A DNA stretch of 46,607 bases from a bacterium (GTDB lineage: Bacteria; Pseudomonadota; Alphaproteobacteria; Sphingomonadales; Sphingomonadaceae). A program made the translations under genes and the position numbers. Shown piece by piece: positions 7,862 through 16,520 of the stretch (within the stretch, counting starts at the first letter, position 1; each line of letters opens with the position of its first letter). A model generated the notes under the pieces. That model saw only the letters and a list, made by a program, of their open reading frames with translations. It did not search any database and was not told the origin of the DNA. The DNA lies in the NCBI GenBank assembly GCA_030824575.1, contig JAVBXL010000187.1:1-46607 (forward strand), read 5' to 3'.

Positions 7862-8782
7862 ATGACCACTTTACGCGATATTGACGATTTCACGCACGCC
7901 CATGTGTATCTGGGGGCCGCCCACGACGACAATGCACGCCGGACGTTGTGGGTGGTGGTGCTGACGGCTGTGATGATGACCGGCGAAATATTCGCCGGGT
8001 ATGTCACCGGATCGATGGCACTCCTGGCCGATGGCTTCCATATGGCGACCCATGCCGGCGCGCTGGGTGTCGCGGCGATTGCGTATGCCTATGCCAAGCA
8101 GCGTGCATCGAGCCGGCGGTTTAGCTTCGGAACCGGCAAGGTCGGCGACCTGGCGGGCTTCGCCTCGGCGTTGGTGCTTGGCCTGATCGCCTTGGGGATC
8201 GGTGTTGAATCAATCCTGCGCCTATTCGAGCCCATCAAGGTTGCGTTCGGCGAGGCGACCCTGATTGCAGTGATCGGGCTAGGCGTGAACATCCTCAGCG
8301 CATTTTTGTTGTCGGGCAGCCACCACCATCACGGTCATGACGATCATGTACACGACCATCATGCCCATGGCGGCGACAACAACCTCCGCTCTGCCTATGT
8401 GCATGTGCTCGCCGACGCCCTGACTTCCGTGCTGGCGATCGCGGCCCTGCTGGCAGGTCGCTATCTTGGTTGGGTGTGGATGGACCCTGTCATGGGTATC
8501 GTCGGAGCTGTGGTGATCGCTCGCTGGTCCTGGAGCCTGATGCGAGATACCGCTTCAGTCCTCCTTGATTCGACCGACAATCACGTTGCCGAGGAAATAC
8601 AGGATCTCGTTGAGGGACCGGGCGACGTGCGTATTGCCGATCTCCATGTGTGGCGCGTCGGCCCCGAAGCCCATGCCGCCATCGTCGGTGTTGTCGGCGG
8701 TGCGGGAATCCACGCTGGTGTCATCCGTGACCGGCTCGTCCCTGTCCATGAACTGAAGCACCTGACGATCGAATGCCATTGA
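7862..8782 (+). CDS. dmeF: CDF-family Ni/Co (DmeF-type) efflux transporter
   Basis: A 306-residue cation diffusion facilitator of the DmeF subgroup. It has six membrane segments with metal-site residues in LLADGFHMATHAG (TM2) and HVLADALTSVLAI (TM5). A His-rich cytoplasmic loop lies between TM4 and TM5 (about 154-172, HHHHGHDDHVHDHHAHG). A full C-terminal cytoplasmic domain is present, including ADLHVWRVGPEAHA. DmeF proteins export Co(II) and Ni(II). Contrast the two CDF genes at 15.8 and 17 kb, which lack this C-terminal domain. Confidence 0.9.
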   Translation: MTTLRDIDDFTHAHVYLGAAHDDNARRTLWVVVLTAVMMTGEIFAGYVTGSMALLADGFHMATHAGALGVAAIAYAYAKQRASSRRFSFGTGKVGDLAGFASALVLGLIALGIGVESILRLFEPIKVAFGEATLIAVIGLGVNILSAFLLSGSHHHHGHDDHVHDHHAHGGDNNLRSAYVHVLADALTSVLAIAALLAGRYLGWVWMDPVMGIVGAVVIARWSWSLMRDTASVLLDSTDNHVAEEIQDLVEGPGDVRIADLHVWRVGPEAHAAIVGVVGGAGIHAGVIRDRLVPVHELKHLTIECH

Positions 8783-8792
8783 AGGTGCCCAC

Positions 8793-8975
8793 GTGAAGTC
8801 CCCGTGCATAGACTTGTGCAGATTCGACGGCTCGACCGGCTGGTGTCGGGGGTGCGGCAGATCCAAACTCGAATGTCGGGCATGGAAGAAGGCGCAACCT
8901 CAACAACAACGCAAGATCGCTGCCGACCTTCCGCGCCGACTCGCGAAGTTGGCAGGACGCGCTCCGCACGAGTGA
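8793..8975 (+). CDS. DUF1289 small cysteine protein
   Basis: A 60-residue protein beginning SPCIDLCRFDGSTGWCRGCG, the DUF1289 signature with four cysteines (C5, C9, C18, C21) probably holding a zinc or iron ion. The function of the family is not known to me. The start is GTG 8793, ten bases after dmeF, so it may be the last gene of that operon. A decayed copy of the same gene lies at 22037-22102. In both places it is convergent with cueR sequence on the opposite strand. Confidence 0.75.
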   Translation: MKSPCIDLCRFDGSTGWCRGCGRSKLECRAWKKAQPQQQRKIAADLPRRLAKLAGRAPHE

Positions 8976-9021
8976 GTGGGCTCGCTGCGCTCACAGCGAT
9001 CTACTGGCCTGTGAGATCAGC

Positions 9022-9123
9022 TCAGGAAGCCAGACGTGCAAGTATCGGACATTCGGGCCGCTCATTGCCGTGGCAAGCTTTAGCCAGGTCCAGCAATGCA
9101 TCGCGCATTGCGTTAAGCGCATC
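9022..9123 (-). pseudogene. cueR: cueR fragment, last 33 codons only
   Basis: On the minus strand, 33 codons ending in TGA (9024-9022) encode DALNAMRDALLDLAKACHGN and then ERPECPILARLAS. This is nearly the same as residues 96-128 of the intact CueR at 22129-22515, including both Cu(I)-binding cysteines. Everything N-terminal to this is gone: the homology stops at about 9117-9123, exactly where the MerR-type dyad of the next gene begins. There is no start codon and no DNA-binding domain, so this is a recombination remnant. Confidence 0.85.
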
Positions 9124-9143
9124 TGTAGTCACTACAGACTCAA
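9113..9143 (-). promoter_or_regulatory. MerR-type operator upstream of the second merR
   Basis: The dyad TCTGTAG-TCA-CTACAGA (9122-9138) is followed by CTCAAG, as at the first merR. Read leftwards, TTGAGT (9143-9138) would be a -35, but the region 19 bases away (GCTTAA, 9118-9113) is a poor -10 and the only downstream sequence is the cueR remnant. The divergent merT partner has been lost, so the site probably now serves only merR autoregulation. Confidence 0.65.
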
Positions 9144-9158
9144 GTGCTAATCGCGACC

Positions 9159-9563
9159 ATGACTGCATCCAAGAGGATCCCGATCGGCGAGTTCTCGCGC
9201 CGCACTGGCTGCAACATCGAAACGATCCGCTACTATGAACGGATTGGCCTGTTGCCTGTACCGGAGCGCCGGGGCCGCTACCGTGCCTATGACCGCGACG
9301 ACGTGCGGCGCCTCGCGTTCGTTCGGCGAGCGCGCGAGCTTGGGTTCTCCATCGAAACGGTGCGGGCTTTGCTCACGCTCGCCGCTGGAGGGTCAGCGTC
9401 ATGTGCGCAGGCGCAAGCTTTCGCGGAGGCGCACCTGCGCGATGTGCGCGCGAAGATCGCCGACCTCGAGCGCATGGCGGACGTGCTCACGGACAGCGTC
9501 GCCGCCTGCGAGGCGGGCAGCCATGCCGGTTGCCCGCTGCTCGAAACCCTCGCAGCGCTGTGA
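9159..9563 (+). CDS. merR: MerR family Hg(II)-type regulator (copy 2, orphan)
   Basis: A 134-residue MerR very similar to the one at 3485-3901 throughout. The three Hg(II)-ligand cysteines are present at C82, C117 and C125 (ASCAQA; CEAGSHAGC). The start ATG 9159 is preferred over a GTG five codons earlier. No mer gene lies divergent to it: upstream is a cueR fragment, and overlapping its stop on the other strand is an arsH fragment. It is intact and could still act in trans on the 3448-3466 operator. Confidence 0.87.
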   Translation: MTASKRIPIGEFSRRTGCNIETIRYYERIGLLPVPERRGRYRAYDRDDVRRLAFVRRARELGFSIETVRALLTLAAGGSASCAQAQAFAEAHLRDVRAKIADLERMADVLTDSVAACEAGSHAGCPLLETLAAL

Positions 9564-9612
9564 TCCGGACCAGTTCCTCCATCACCTTTAGCTTCCGGTC
9601 ATTGTAGTTTGA
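9559..9612 (-). pseudogene. arsH: arsH fragment overlapping the end of the second merR
   Basis: The minus strand encodes SNYNDRKLKVMEELVRIT, matching [18 protein letters not shown] of the intact ArsH. A 21-base run at 9565-9585 is identical to 4042-4062. The fragment runs straight into the merR stop codon, so the last 40 or so codons of arsH are deleted, and everything before it is missing too. It is the trace of a second merR-arsH convergent pair. Confidence 0.8.
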
Positions 9613-9633
9613 CGGCTACCCGACTTTCCCTCG

Positions 9634-12600
9634 TCATTCAGCGGGCAGCGGATCGCGCGGAAGCAGATCCTCGGCGTGCGCTACGTTCGAGGCCGCCAGC
9701 TCGCGTCGACCGAATCGGGCGTAGAGCGTCGGCAGCACGAACAGAGTCAGCAAGGTAGCCGAGATCAGCCCGCCGATCACCACGGTCGCGAGCGGCTTCT
9801 GGACCTCCGCTCCGGCGCCGTGCCCAAGCGCCATCGGCACGAACCCCAGGGAGGCGACCAGCGCGGTCATCGCCACGGGTCGCAAGCGGAGCAATGCTCC
9901 CTCGCGGCTGGCGCGGGCACGGTCCATGCCGGCCCGCATTAGGTCCTGGATCGAGGTGACCATGACCAGGCCGTTGAGCACCGCGATGCCGGAGAGCGCA
10001 ATGAACCCGACCGCCGCCGAAATCGAGAACGGCATGCCGCGCAGCATCAGCGCAGCTACGCCGCCGACCAGCGCCAGCGGTATGCTGGTGAACACGATCG
10101 CGGCGTCGCGCGCGCTGCCGAGCGCGCCGTAGAGGAGCAGCAGAATCAGCGCGAAGCAGGCGGGCACGACGAGCATCAGACGATCACGCGCCGAGGCGAG
10201 ATTCTCGAACTGACCGCCCCATTCTAGCCAGATGCCTGCGGGAAGGCGCACGTCCTTCGCGATCGCCGCCTGCGCATCGGCGACCACGCCGGCGACGTCG
10301 CGGCCGCGGACATTCGCCTGGACGACCACCCGGCGCTTGCCATTCTCGCGGCTGATCTGGTTGGGTCCGTCGGCGACGCCGATGTCGGCGACGCTGGCGA
10401 GCGGCACGAACGCGCCCGAGGGCGTCGGCACCGGAGTCTGTCCGAGCGTCGCGAAATTCGCGCGCTCGGTGTCTGAGAGGCGGATCACGATCGGGAACTT
10501 CCGGTCGCCCTCGAAGATCACGCCCGCCGGGCGGCCGCCGACCGCCGCGGCGACCACGTCCTGCACGTCCTTGGCGGTCACCCCGAGTCGCGCGGCCGCA
10601 TCGCGGTTGAAGGCGATGTCGAGCATCGGCAGCCCTTCGGTCTGCTCGACCTTGACGTCCTCAGCGCCTTTCGTGCGCCGCAGCACCGCAGCGATCCTGT
10701 CGGCGGTATCGTTCATCTGCGCGAAGTCGTCGCCGAACACCTTGACCGCGACATCGCTGCGCACGCCGGCGATCAGTTCGTTGAACCGCATCTGGATCGG
10801 CTGGGTGATCTCGTAACTGTGCCCGGGTACTTGCGCTAGGCGCTGCTCGATGCGCTCGACGACATCGGCCTTGGTCTCGCCCGGATCGGGCCACTCGCCA
10901 CGGGGCTTGAGCATCACGAACGTATCGGTGGCATTGGGCGGCATCGGATCAGACGCGAGCTCGGCCGTGCCGGTGCGCGAGAATACGACCCGGACCTCGG
11001 GTATGCCGGACAGCGCCTTCTCGATCTGGAACTGCATTCTCTGGCTCTGGTCGACCGAGGTGCCGGGCACCCGGAACGCCTGGACCAGGACATTGCCCTC
11101 GTCGAGCTGCGGCAGGAACTCCTGGCCGAGCGTCGCATAGCCGGCGCCGGCCAGCGCCAGCGCAGCGAGCGCAACGCCGAACGTGCGCCTCGGCGCCCGC
11201 AGTGCTTGATCGAGCCCCGGCTCGTAGCGACGACGCAGCCAGCCGACGATCCGGCCTTCCTTTTCCTCGACCGGCTTGCTCAACCAGACCGCGATCGCGG
11301 CGGGCACGAATGTCAGCGACAGGACGAACGCGAACAGCAGCGCCATGATGACGGTGAGCGCCATAGGCTCGAAGGTCTTGCCCTCGACGCCCGAGAGGGT
11401 GAGCAAGGGCACATAGACGAGGATGATGATCGCTTGGCCAAAGACCGACGGGCGGATCATCTCTCGGGCGGCCTGCGCCACCAGGGCGAGGCGTTCGCCG
11501 CGATCGAGCGGCCGGCCGAGATGGTGCTGGCGCTCCGCGATGCGCCGGAGCGCATTCTCGACGATGATCACCGCGCCATCGACAATCAGCCCGAAGTCGA
11601 GCGCGCCGAGACTCATGAGGTTGGCGGAGACACCGGCCTGGAGCATGCCGAACCCGGTCAGCAGCATGGTGATCGGGATCACCGCCGCCGCGATCAGCGC
11701 CGCGCGAAAGTTGCCGAGCAGCACGAACAGCACGACGATGACGAGCAGCGCGCCCTCGGCGAGGTTGCGGGCGACCGTCGAGATGGTGGCGTTGACGAGG
11801 TCGGTGCGGTCGAGCACCGGCTCGATGACGATATCCGGCGGCAGCGACGGGCTGATCCGTTCGAGCCTTTCGGCGACCCCCGTCGAGACGGTGCGGCTGT
11901 TCTCGCCGATCCGCATCACGGCGGTGCCGGTGACCACTTCATGCCCGGCCTCGGACGCCGATCCCAGGCGGATCGCCTGGCCTAACCGCACCGCAGCAAC
12001 CTGCCCGAGCAGGATCGGCGTGCCTTCGCGCGTGGCAATGACAGTGTTGGTGAGCTGTGCGGTGCTAACGATGCGCGCATCGGCGCGCACCGCCAGGCCT
12101 TCGCCGTTGCGATCGACAATGCCGCCGCCGATTGCGCTGTTGTTGGCGTCGAGCGCGGTGGCGAGTTCGCTCAGGGACAGTTTGAGCGCGGCGAGTTTCT
12201 GCACGTCGGGAACGACGAGATATTCCTTGTCGTAGCCGCCGAGCGAATCCACCCCTGCGACCCCGGCGACCGACTTGACCTGCGGCGCCACGATCCATTC
12301 CTGCACGGTGTGGAGATAGGTCGCCTTGTCGGCCTCGCTCACCAGCCGGTCGCCCTCGGGGGTGATGTAGCTGCCGTCGGGCTGGGTGCCGGGCTCGCCC
12401 GGCTTATGTTGCTCGTGCCCGCGATCCTGATAGCGGACGGTCCACATATAGATGTCGCCGAGCCCGGTCGCGATCGCGCCCATCTCGGGCGTGACTCCGT
12501 CGGGCAACCGCTCCTTGGCGTCGTTGATGCGCTCGGCGACCTGTGCTCGCGCGAAATAGATGTCGGTCGCATCCGAGAACACCGCGGTGACCTGGGCGAA

Positions 12601-12867
12601 CCCGTTGCGGCTCAGCGACCTTGTGCTCTCCAGCCCCTTGATGCCGGCCAGCGCGGTCTCGACGGGGAAGGTGACCTGCTTCTCGATCAGCTCAGGCGAC
12701 AGCGCCGGCGCGCGGACGTTGATCTGGACCTGGTTGTTGGTGACGTCGGGCACCGCGTCGATCGGGAGCCGATAGAGCGAGGCGGCGCCGATGATGGCGG
12801 CGATGGCGGTGAGCAGCAGGACGAACCAGCGGCGCTCGACCGCAAGGGTGACGATGCGTTCGATCAT
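9634..12867 (-). CDS. czcA: Heavy-metal RND efflux pump, inner-membrane CzcA-type subunit
   Basis: A 1077-residue HME-RND transporter, the proton-driven core of a three-part envelope pump. The TM4 motif LMSLGALDFGLIVDGAVIIVEN (D424, D430, E437) is that of CzcA-type divalent-cation pumps (Co/Zn/Cd, or Ni) and differs from the Cu/Ag-type motif in the pump at 40.4 kb. An insertion around 143-175 (RGHEQHKPGEPGTQPDG) is a His-containing periplasmic loop. The start ATG 12867 lies three bases after the czcB stop. The final gene of czcCBA. Confidence 0.93.
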   Translation of the reverse strand: MIERIVTLAVERRWFVLLLTAIAAIIGAASLYRLPIDAVPDVTNNQVQINVRAPALSPELIEKQVTFPVETALAGIKGLESTRSLSRNGFAQVTAVFSDATDIYFARAQVAERINDAKERLPDGVTPEMGAIATGLGDIYMWTVRYQDRGHEQHKPGEPGTQPDGSYITPEGDRLVSEADKATYLHTVQEWIVAPQVKSVAGVAGVDSLGGYDKEYLVVPDVQKLAALKLSLSELATALDANNSAIGGGIVDRNGEGLAVRADARIVSTAQLTNTVIATREGTPILLGQVAAVRLGQAIRLGSASEAGHEVVTGTAVMRIGENSRTVSTGVAERLERISPSLPPDIVIEPVLDRTDLVNATISTVARNLAEGALLVIVVLFVLLGNFRAALIAAAVIPITMLLTGFGMLQAGVSANLMSLGALDFGLIVDGAVIIVENALRRIAERQHHLGRPLDRGERLALVAQAAREMIRPSVFGQAIIILVYVPLLTLSGVEGKTFEPMALTVIMALLFAFVLSLTFVPAAIAVWLSKPVEEKEGRIVGWLRRRYEPGLDQALRAPRRTFGVALAALALAGAGYATLGQEFLPQLDEGNVLVQAFRVPGTSVDQSQRMQFQIEKALSGIPEVRVVFSRTGTAELASDPMPPNATDTFVMLKPRGEWPDPGETKADVVERIEQRLAQVPGHSYEITQPIQMRFNELIAGVRSDVAVKVFGDDFAQMNDTADRIAAVLRRTKGAEDVKVEQTEGLPMLDIAFNRDAAARLGVTAKDVQDVVAAAVGGRPAGVIFEGDRKFPIVIRLSDTERANFATLGQTPVPTPSGAFVPLASVADIGVADGPNQISRENGKRRVVVQANVRGRDVAGVVADAQAAIAKDVRLPAGIWLEWGGQFENLASARDRLMLVVPACFALILLLLYGALGSARDAAIVFTSIPLALVGGVAALMLRGMPFSISAAVGFIALSGIAVLNGLVMVTSIQDLMRAGMDRARASREGALLRLRPVAMTALVASLGFVPMALGHGAGAEVQKPLATVVIGGLISATLLTLFVLPTLYARFGRRELAASNVAHAEDLLPRDPLPAE

Positions 12868-12870
12868 GGC

Positions 12871-14034
12871 TCAGTCCTCGTCCCCGCCTTCGCCCTTGCC
12901 GAGTTCGGCCTTGAGGACAAAGCTGTTGGCGGCGGCGATCTGCTCGCGGCCGGTCAGGCCCCAGAGGACCATGACGGAAGCACCGCTGGCCTGGCCGAGG
13001 GTGACCGGCGCGGCCCGGAATCCATCCCCTGTGCGGACGAACACGACCGGCTTGTCGCCGATCGTCTGCACCGCGGTCGACGGCACGCTGACTGCGCTTC
13101 CGCCTCCATTTTCGTTGCCGCCGCCGCCGCCGAGCAGGATCGCGGCCTGCACGCTCTCGCCGACGCGCCACTGACCGCTGCGGTTATCGATCGCCGCGAT
13201 CACCGGCACCAGCCGGGTCGTGGCGTCGAGCACCGGCGAGACGAAGGTGATGCGAGCCGTGGCTTGCCGGCCCGGCGCGCTTACCTCGACGGTGGCGCCC
13301 GGCCGGACACGGCCGGCATCGGCGGCCGACAGCGACAGGGTCAGCGACACCGTGGAGAGATTGGCGACCCGGAACAGTTCGGCATCGGCCGCGACGGTCT
13401 GGCCGAGCGTGACCGAGCGCGCGATCACCTGGCCGCCGATCGGCGCGCGAATCGCGAGACGGTTGAGCGATCCGCCGCCGCCGCCCGCGGCGGACACTTG
13501 TTGACGCGCGAGCCTGAGCGCGATCTCTGCTTCGCGCGCCGCGGTGCGGGCGGCGATCAGATCCTGCTCGGCCGACACGCGCTCGTTGAACAGCCGCTGT
13601 TCGCGACGGAGGTTCGACTGGGCGAGCGCGGCGCGCGCCTGCGCCGCCTCGACCTCGGCGTTGAGTTGGGCGGCTTCGCGGCTCTCGATGACCGCGAGCG
13701 TCTCGCCGCGACCGACCGACTGGCCGAGATTGCGGGTCAGCGCGACGACGCGCCCGCCGATCGCCGCCGACACCACCTGGGTGCCCTGGGGATCGCCTTC
13801 GATCGTCCCGGGCAGCTCGATCGCGCCCCCGCCGCCGACAGTCGGGCGGACGAGCTGGATACCGGCGGTCGCGATCTGCTGCGGGCTGAGCTTGATGACG
13901 CCTTGCGAGGGCGCTTCAGCGCCTTCCTTGGCTTCGGTTTCGGCCTTTTCTTCGGAGGGCTTGGTGCCGCCACACGCGGCGAGAGTCGCGATAAGCGCCA
14001 GGGGCAGCGTCGCCCGCAAAATCGTGATCTTCAT
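12871..14034 (-). CDS. czcB: RND efflux periplasmic adaptor, CzcB-type
   Basis: A 387-residue membrane-fusion protein. The N-terminus is a lipoprotein signal (LIATLAACGG, lipid Cys at C21). A charged Glu/Lys-rich linker follows. Barrel-sandwich halves flank a helical hairpin at about 110-180 (AEVEAAQARAALAQSNLRRE), and the C-terminal beta-barrel contains SVPSTAVQTIGDKPVVFV. A Gly-rich GGGGGNENGGG stretch is unusual but within range. The start ATG 14034 was chosen for the signal peptide; the longer frame upstream is antisense-like noise within czcC. It links CzcA to CzcC. Confidence 0.92.
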   Translation of the reverse strand: MKITILRATLPLALIATLAACGGTKPSEEKAETEAKEGAEAPSQGVIKLSPQQIATAGIQLVRPTVGGGGAIELPGTIEGDPQGTQVVSAAIGGRVVALTRNLGQSVGRGETLAVIESREAAQLNAEVEAAQARAALAQSNLRREQRLFNERVSAEQDLIAARTAAREAEIALRLARQQVSAAGGGGGSLNRLAIRAPIGGQVIARSVTLGQTVAADAELFRVANLSTVSLTLSLSAADAGRVRPGATVEVSAPGRQATARITFVSPVLDATTRLVPVIAAIDNRSGQWRVGESVQAAILLGGGGGNENGGGSAVSVPSTAVQTIGDKPVVFVRTGDGFRAAPVTLGQASGASVMVLWGLTGREQIAAANSFVLKAELGKGEGGDED

Positions 14035-14038
14035 GGGC

Positions 14039-15292
14039 TCAGTCTTTCGTGATCGTGGGAGCGGCGCCGGTGAGGCGCTGGAGGCGGGCGCGCGCGTCGT
14101 GCCAGGCGGCGAGCGCGTCGATCGCGGCGGCGCGGGTCTCCGCCAGCGTGCGCTCGGCGTCGAGCAGGTCGAGCTGGCCGAACTTGCCCTCGCGATAGCC
14201 GATCCGCGCGATGCGTGCGGTCTCGACCGCGGCGGCCAGCGCAGGCCCGGTCGCGTTGCGCGCATCGGCCGCCGCGTTTGCCACTTCGGCCTCGGCGGCA
14301 GAGATCGCCTGTTCGGCGTCGATTCGCGCCATGCGCCGTCGCGCGTCGGCCCGGTCGCGCTCGGCGCGCGCCTGGGCGACGCCAGCGCTGCCATTGTTGA
14401 ACAAAGGCAGCGGGATCGACACGCCGAATACCGCGGCGGTGTCGTTGGTCGCTTCGAGCCGGCGTGCGCCAGCGCTCAGCGTCACGTCGGGAATGCGCTG
14501 CGAGCGGGCGAGCCCGACCTGCGCATCGGCGGTCGCGACTTCGGCATCGGCCGCGGCCAGCGCGAGCGTGCCGTCGACACCGGCTCGTGCCGAGGGACCA
14601 TAGCCGTCGAGCCGATCGAACCAGGCAAGGTCGAGCCCGGCCATGACGGGGCGGCCGATCAGCCGGGCCAGCGTGTCGCGGACAACCACAGCGTCGCGCT
14701 CGGCGCGGGCGGCCGCCGCCTCGGCATTGATGCGGAGCACGTCGGCGCGTTGCTGCTCGATCGGCGAGGCGCGTCCCGCGCTCACGCGGATCCTGGCGGC
14801 GCGATAGGCCTCGGCGGCGATCCCCGCCTGCTCGCGGGCGATGCCGAGTCTGCGCTCGGCGGCCACGGCGGCGACATAGGCCTGGGTGACTCGCAGCGTG
14901 ACATCGGCATCGGCGATCGCGGCATCGACCCGCGCCCGCACGCCCTGTGCGTCGGCGAGGCCGATCCGCGCCGAGCGCTTGCCGCCCAGTTCGATCGGCA
15001 GTGCGAACCCCACGGTGGTCTCTGCGCTGTCGATGCCGCGATAGGCGCCGCTGCCGGCGACATTCTCGGTTCGCGCCTCGAGCGAGGGATTGGGGCGCAG
15101 GCCGGCGACGGTGCGCGCCGCGCTGCTGGCGCGCAGGTCGGCGGATGCCGCTTCTAGCGCGGGCGAGGCTTGGCGGGCGGCGGCGAGCGCTTCATCGAGC
15201 GTGAGCGACACCGTGGCCGGCGGCGCGTCCTGCGCTGCGACCTGGGTGGAGCAGAGGGCCGCGGCGAGGACGGCCGCGAAGATACGGGACAT
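14039..15292 (-). CDS. czcC: RND efflux outer-membrane channel, CzcC-type
   Basis: A 417-residue TolC-family outer-membrane factor. A signal peptide ends near CSTQVAAQ; two TolC repeats follow, with the long Ala/Arg/Glu-rich helices typical of the family. Its stop is four bases before the czcB ATG, so czcC, czcB and czcA form one leftward operon. The start ATG 15292 is chosen for the signal sequence. Confidence 0.92.
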   Translation of the reverse strand: MSRIFAAVLAAALCSTQVAAQDAPPATVSLTLDEALAAARQASPALEAASADLRASSAARTVAGLRPNPSLEARTENVAGSGAYRGIDSAETTVGFALPIELGGKRSARIGLADAQGVRARVDAAIADADVTLRVTQAYVAAVAAERRLGIAREQAGIAAEAYRAARIRVSAGRASPIEQQRADVLRINAEAAAARAERDAVVVRDTLARLIGRPVMAGLDLAWFDRLDGYGPSARAGVDGTLALAAADAEVATADAQVGLARSQRIPDVTLSAGARRLEATNDTAAVFGVSIPLPLFNNGSAGVAQARAERDRADARRRMARIDAEQAISAAEAEVANAAADARNATGPALAAAVETARIARIGYREGKFGQLDLLDAERTLAETRAAAIDALAAWHDARARLQRLTGAAPTITKD

Positions 15293-15360
15293 GGGAAATG
15301 ATCTCCTGACGAAAGGCTGGGAGTCCGCCGTGGCCTGCAGCCGCGTGGACGATCGGCGCG

Positions 15361-15783
15361 TCAGGCGATCGGTGGTCTCAGGTCGCGCGCGGCGGTTATC
15401 GCGTCGGGCTCGATCGCGGGATCGATCCTCAGCGTAGTCCGGGCAATTGGGGTGATCGTTGCCGGGCCGTCGACGGCGGGCATGCTCAGATGATGATTGT
15501 GGCAGCTGCCGTGGTGATGCGGCGCCGGATTGTCCGCGTCGCCCGGAACCTCGTCGCCATCGCAAGCGACATGGTCTCCGGCCCCGGCGGACAGCTCAAG
15601 GCAGCCGACGATCTCGGCCGCGTGCGCCGCCGACACCGAGAGACCCGTCCACAAAGAGAGGACGAGCATCAGGCCGGCGATCAGGGCGAGCGATTGTCGC
15701 ATCGGCTGCTCTGCTAGCCGGACGGCACGGCCAAGCAAAGCGGCGGGGCGGGATCGCCTCCCATTCTCCTGTTTCGACGCCAT
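15361..15783 (-). CDS. Small exported His-rich protein preceding czcCBA (CzcI-like position)
   Basis: A 140-residue protein with an N-terminal hydrophobic segment (SLALIAGLMLVLSLWTGL) ending in an AHA-type cleavage site. The mature part holds two cysteines and a His cluster, APHHHGSCHNHH. Position and composition resemble the small periplasmic proteins upstream of czc operons (CzcI and relatives), thought to modulate expression or bind metal; the sequence similarity is too weak for me to assign the name. ATG 15783 is used; ATG 15702 (MRQSLAL) would give a more standard signal peptide. It lies between the CDF gene (2 bases away) and czcC (68 bases). Confidence 0.7.
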   Translation of the reverse strand: MASKQENGRRSRPAALLGRAVRLAEQPMRQSLALIAGLMLVLSLWTGLSVSAAHAAEIVGCLELSAGAGDHVACDGDEVPGDADNPAPHHHGSCHNHHLSMPAVDGPATITPIARTTLRIDPAIEPDAITAARDLRPPIA

Positions 15784-15785
15784 AT

Positions 15786-16445
15786 TTATTCCCCCTGAAG
15801 AATTGGCTGCGCGGGCGCCGCGTGCAATAGATGCGGCGCCCGCAGCTCGGCCGCCGCCTGGCGCATGATCTGGATGCCGCCGCTGATCCCGAGCGTGGCG
15901 AGGATCGCGGCAACGGTCAGGTCGGGCCATGCCGAGCCGGTGCCGAACACGCCGAACGCGGCGGCGACCACGGCAACATTGCCGATCGCGTCATTGCGCG
16001 AGCAGATCCATACCGAGCGCATGTTCGCCTCGCCGCTGCGAAAACGGTACAGGATGAAGGCGACCGCGACATTGGCCGCCAGCGCGAGACCACCGACAAT
16101 CCTCATCGTCTCGGCCTGCGGAAGCGTGCCCGCGAACGCGGCATAGCCGGTGCTGCCGATCACCCAGACCCCGAGCGCAAACAGGGTGGCGCCCTTGAGC
16201 ATCGCCGCGCGCGCACGCCAGGTGAGCACCATGCCTGCAACTCCGAGGCTGATCGCGTAGTTGGCACTGTCGCCGAGGAAGTCGAGCGCGTCAGCCTTGA
16301 GTGCGGCCGAGTGGGCGGTAACGCCCGCGAAAATCTCGACGCCGAACATCGTCGCGTTGATGATCAACGCAATCCAGACCGCGCGCCGCCAGCGCGGATC
16401 GTTGGATGGGTCCGGCTTCGCGGACGCGCAGCTGTTGCAGGCCAT
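15786..16445 (-). CDS. Short CDF-type cation transporter lacking the C-terminal domain (copy 1)
   Basis: A 219-residue membrane protein with six hydrophobic segments. The CDF metal-site residues appear as KADALDFLGDSANY in TM2 and SRNDAIGNVAV in TM5. The usual 80-100-residue cytoplasmic metal-binding domain is absent: the protein stops soon after TM6. The N-terminus carries CNSCAS. It is homologous to the protein at 16975-17610. It is transcribed leftwards from a CadR/PbrR-type operator (16487-16503) and probably reads on into the His-rich protein and czcCBA, linking all of them to that regulator. Confidence 0.85.
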   Translation of the reverse strand: MACNSCASAKPDPSNDPRWRRAVWIALIINATMFGVEIFAGVTAHSAALKADALDFLGDSANYAISLGVAGMVLTWRARAAMLKGATLFALGVWVIGSTGYAAFAGTLPQAETMRIVGGLALAANVAVAFILYRFRSGEANMRSVWICSRNDAIGNVAVVAAAFGVFGTGSAWPDLTVAAILATLGISGGIQIMRQAAAELRAPHLLHAAPAQPILQGE

Positions 16446-16477
16446 TTCATTACCTCGAACGACTCGATGTCATGCGC

Positions 16478-16508
16478 TATGTGCGGCCTGTAGCAACTAT
16501 AGGGTCAA
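16478..16508 (-). promoter_or_regulatory. MerR-family operator A (leftward, CDF copy 1)
   Basis: The dyad CCTGTAG-CAA-CTATAGG (16487-16503, one mismatch) overlaps a -35 TTGACC (16508-16503, minus strand). Nineteen bases further is CACATA (16483-16478); a 20-base spacer would give ACATAG. It is one of three related sites in this block and also lies just upstream of the regulator gene at 16521, so it can autoregulate. Confidence 0.7.
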
Positions 16509-16520
16509 GCGGGATTTCTG

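Noticed and set aside
12310..14052. Long plus-strand open frame (580 codons) opposite czcA/czcB, with others at 11206-11985 and 13544-15157
   Set aside because: They run antisense to clear RND genes, have Arg/Asp/Gly-rich composition typical of GC-rich shadow frames, and show no family motif.
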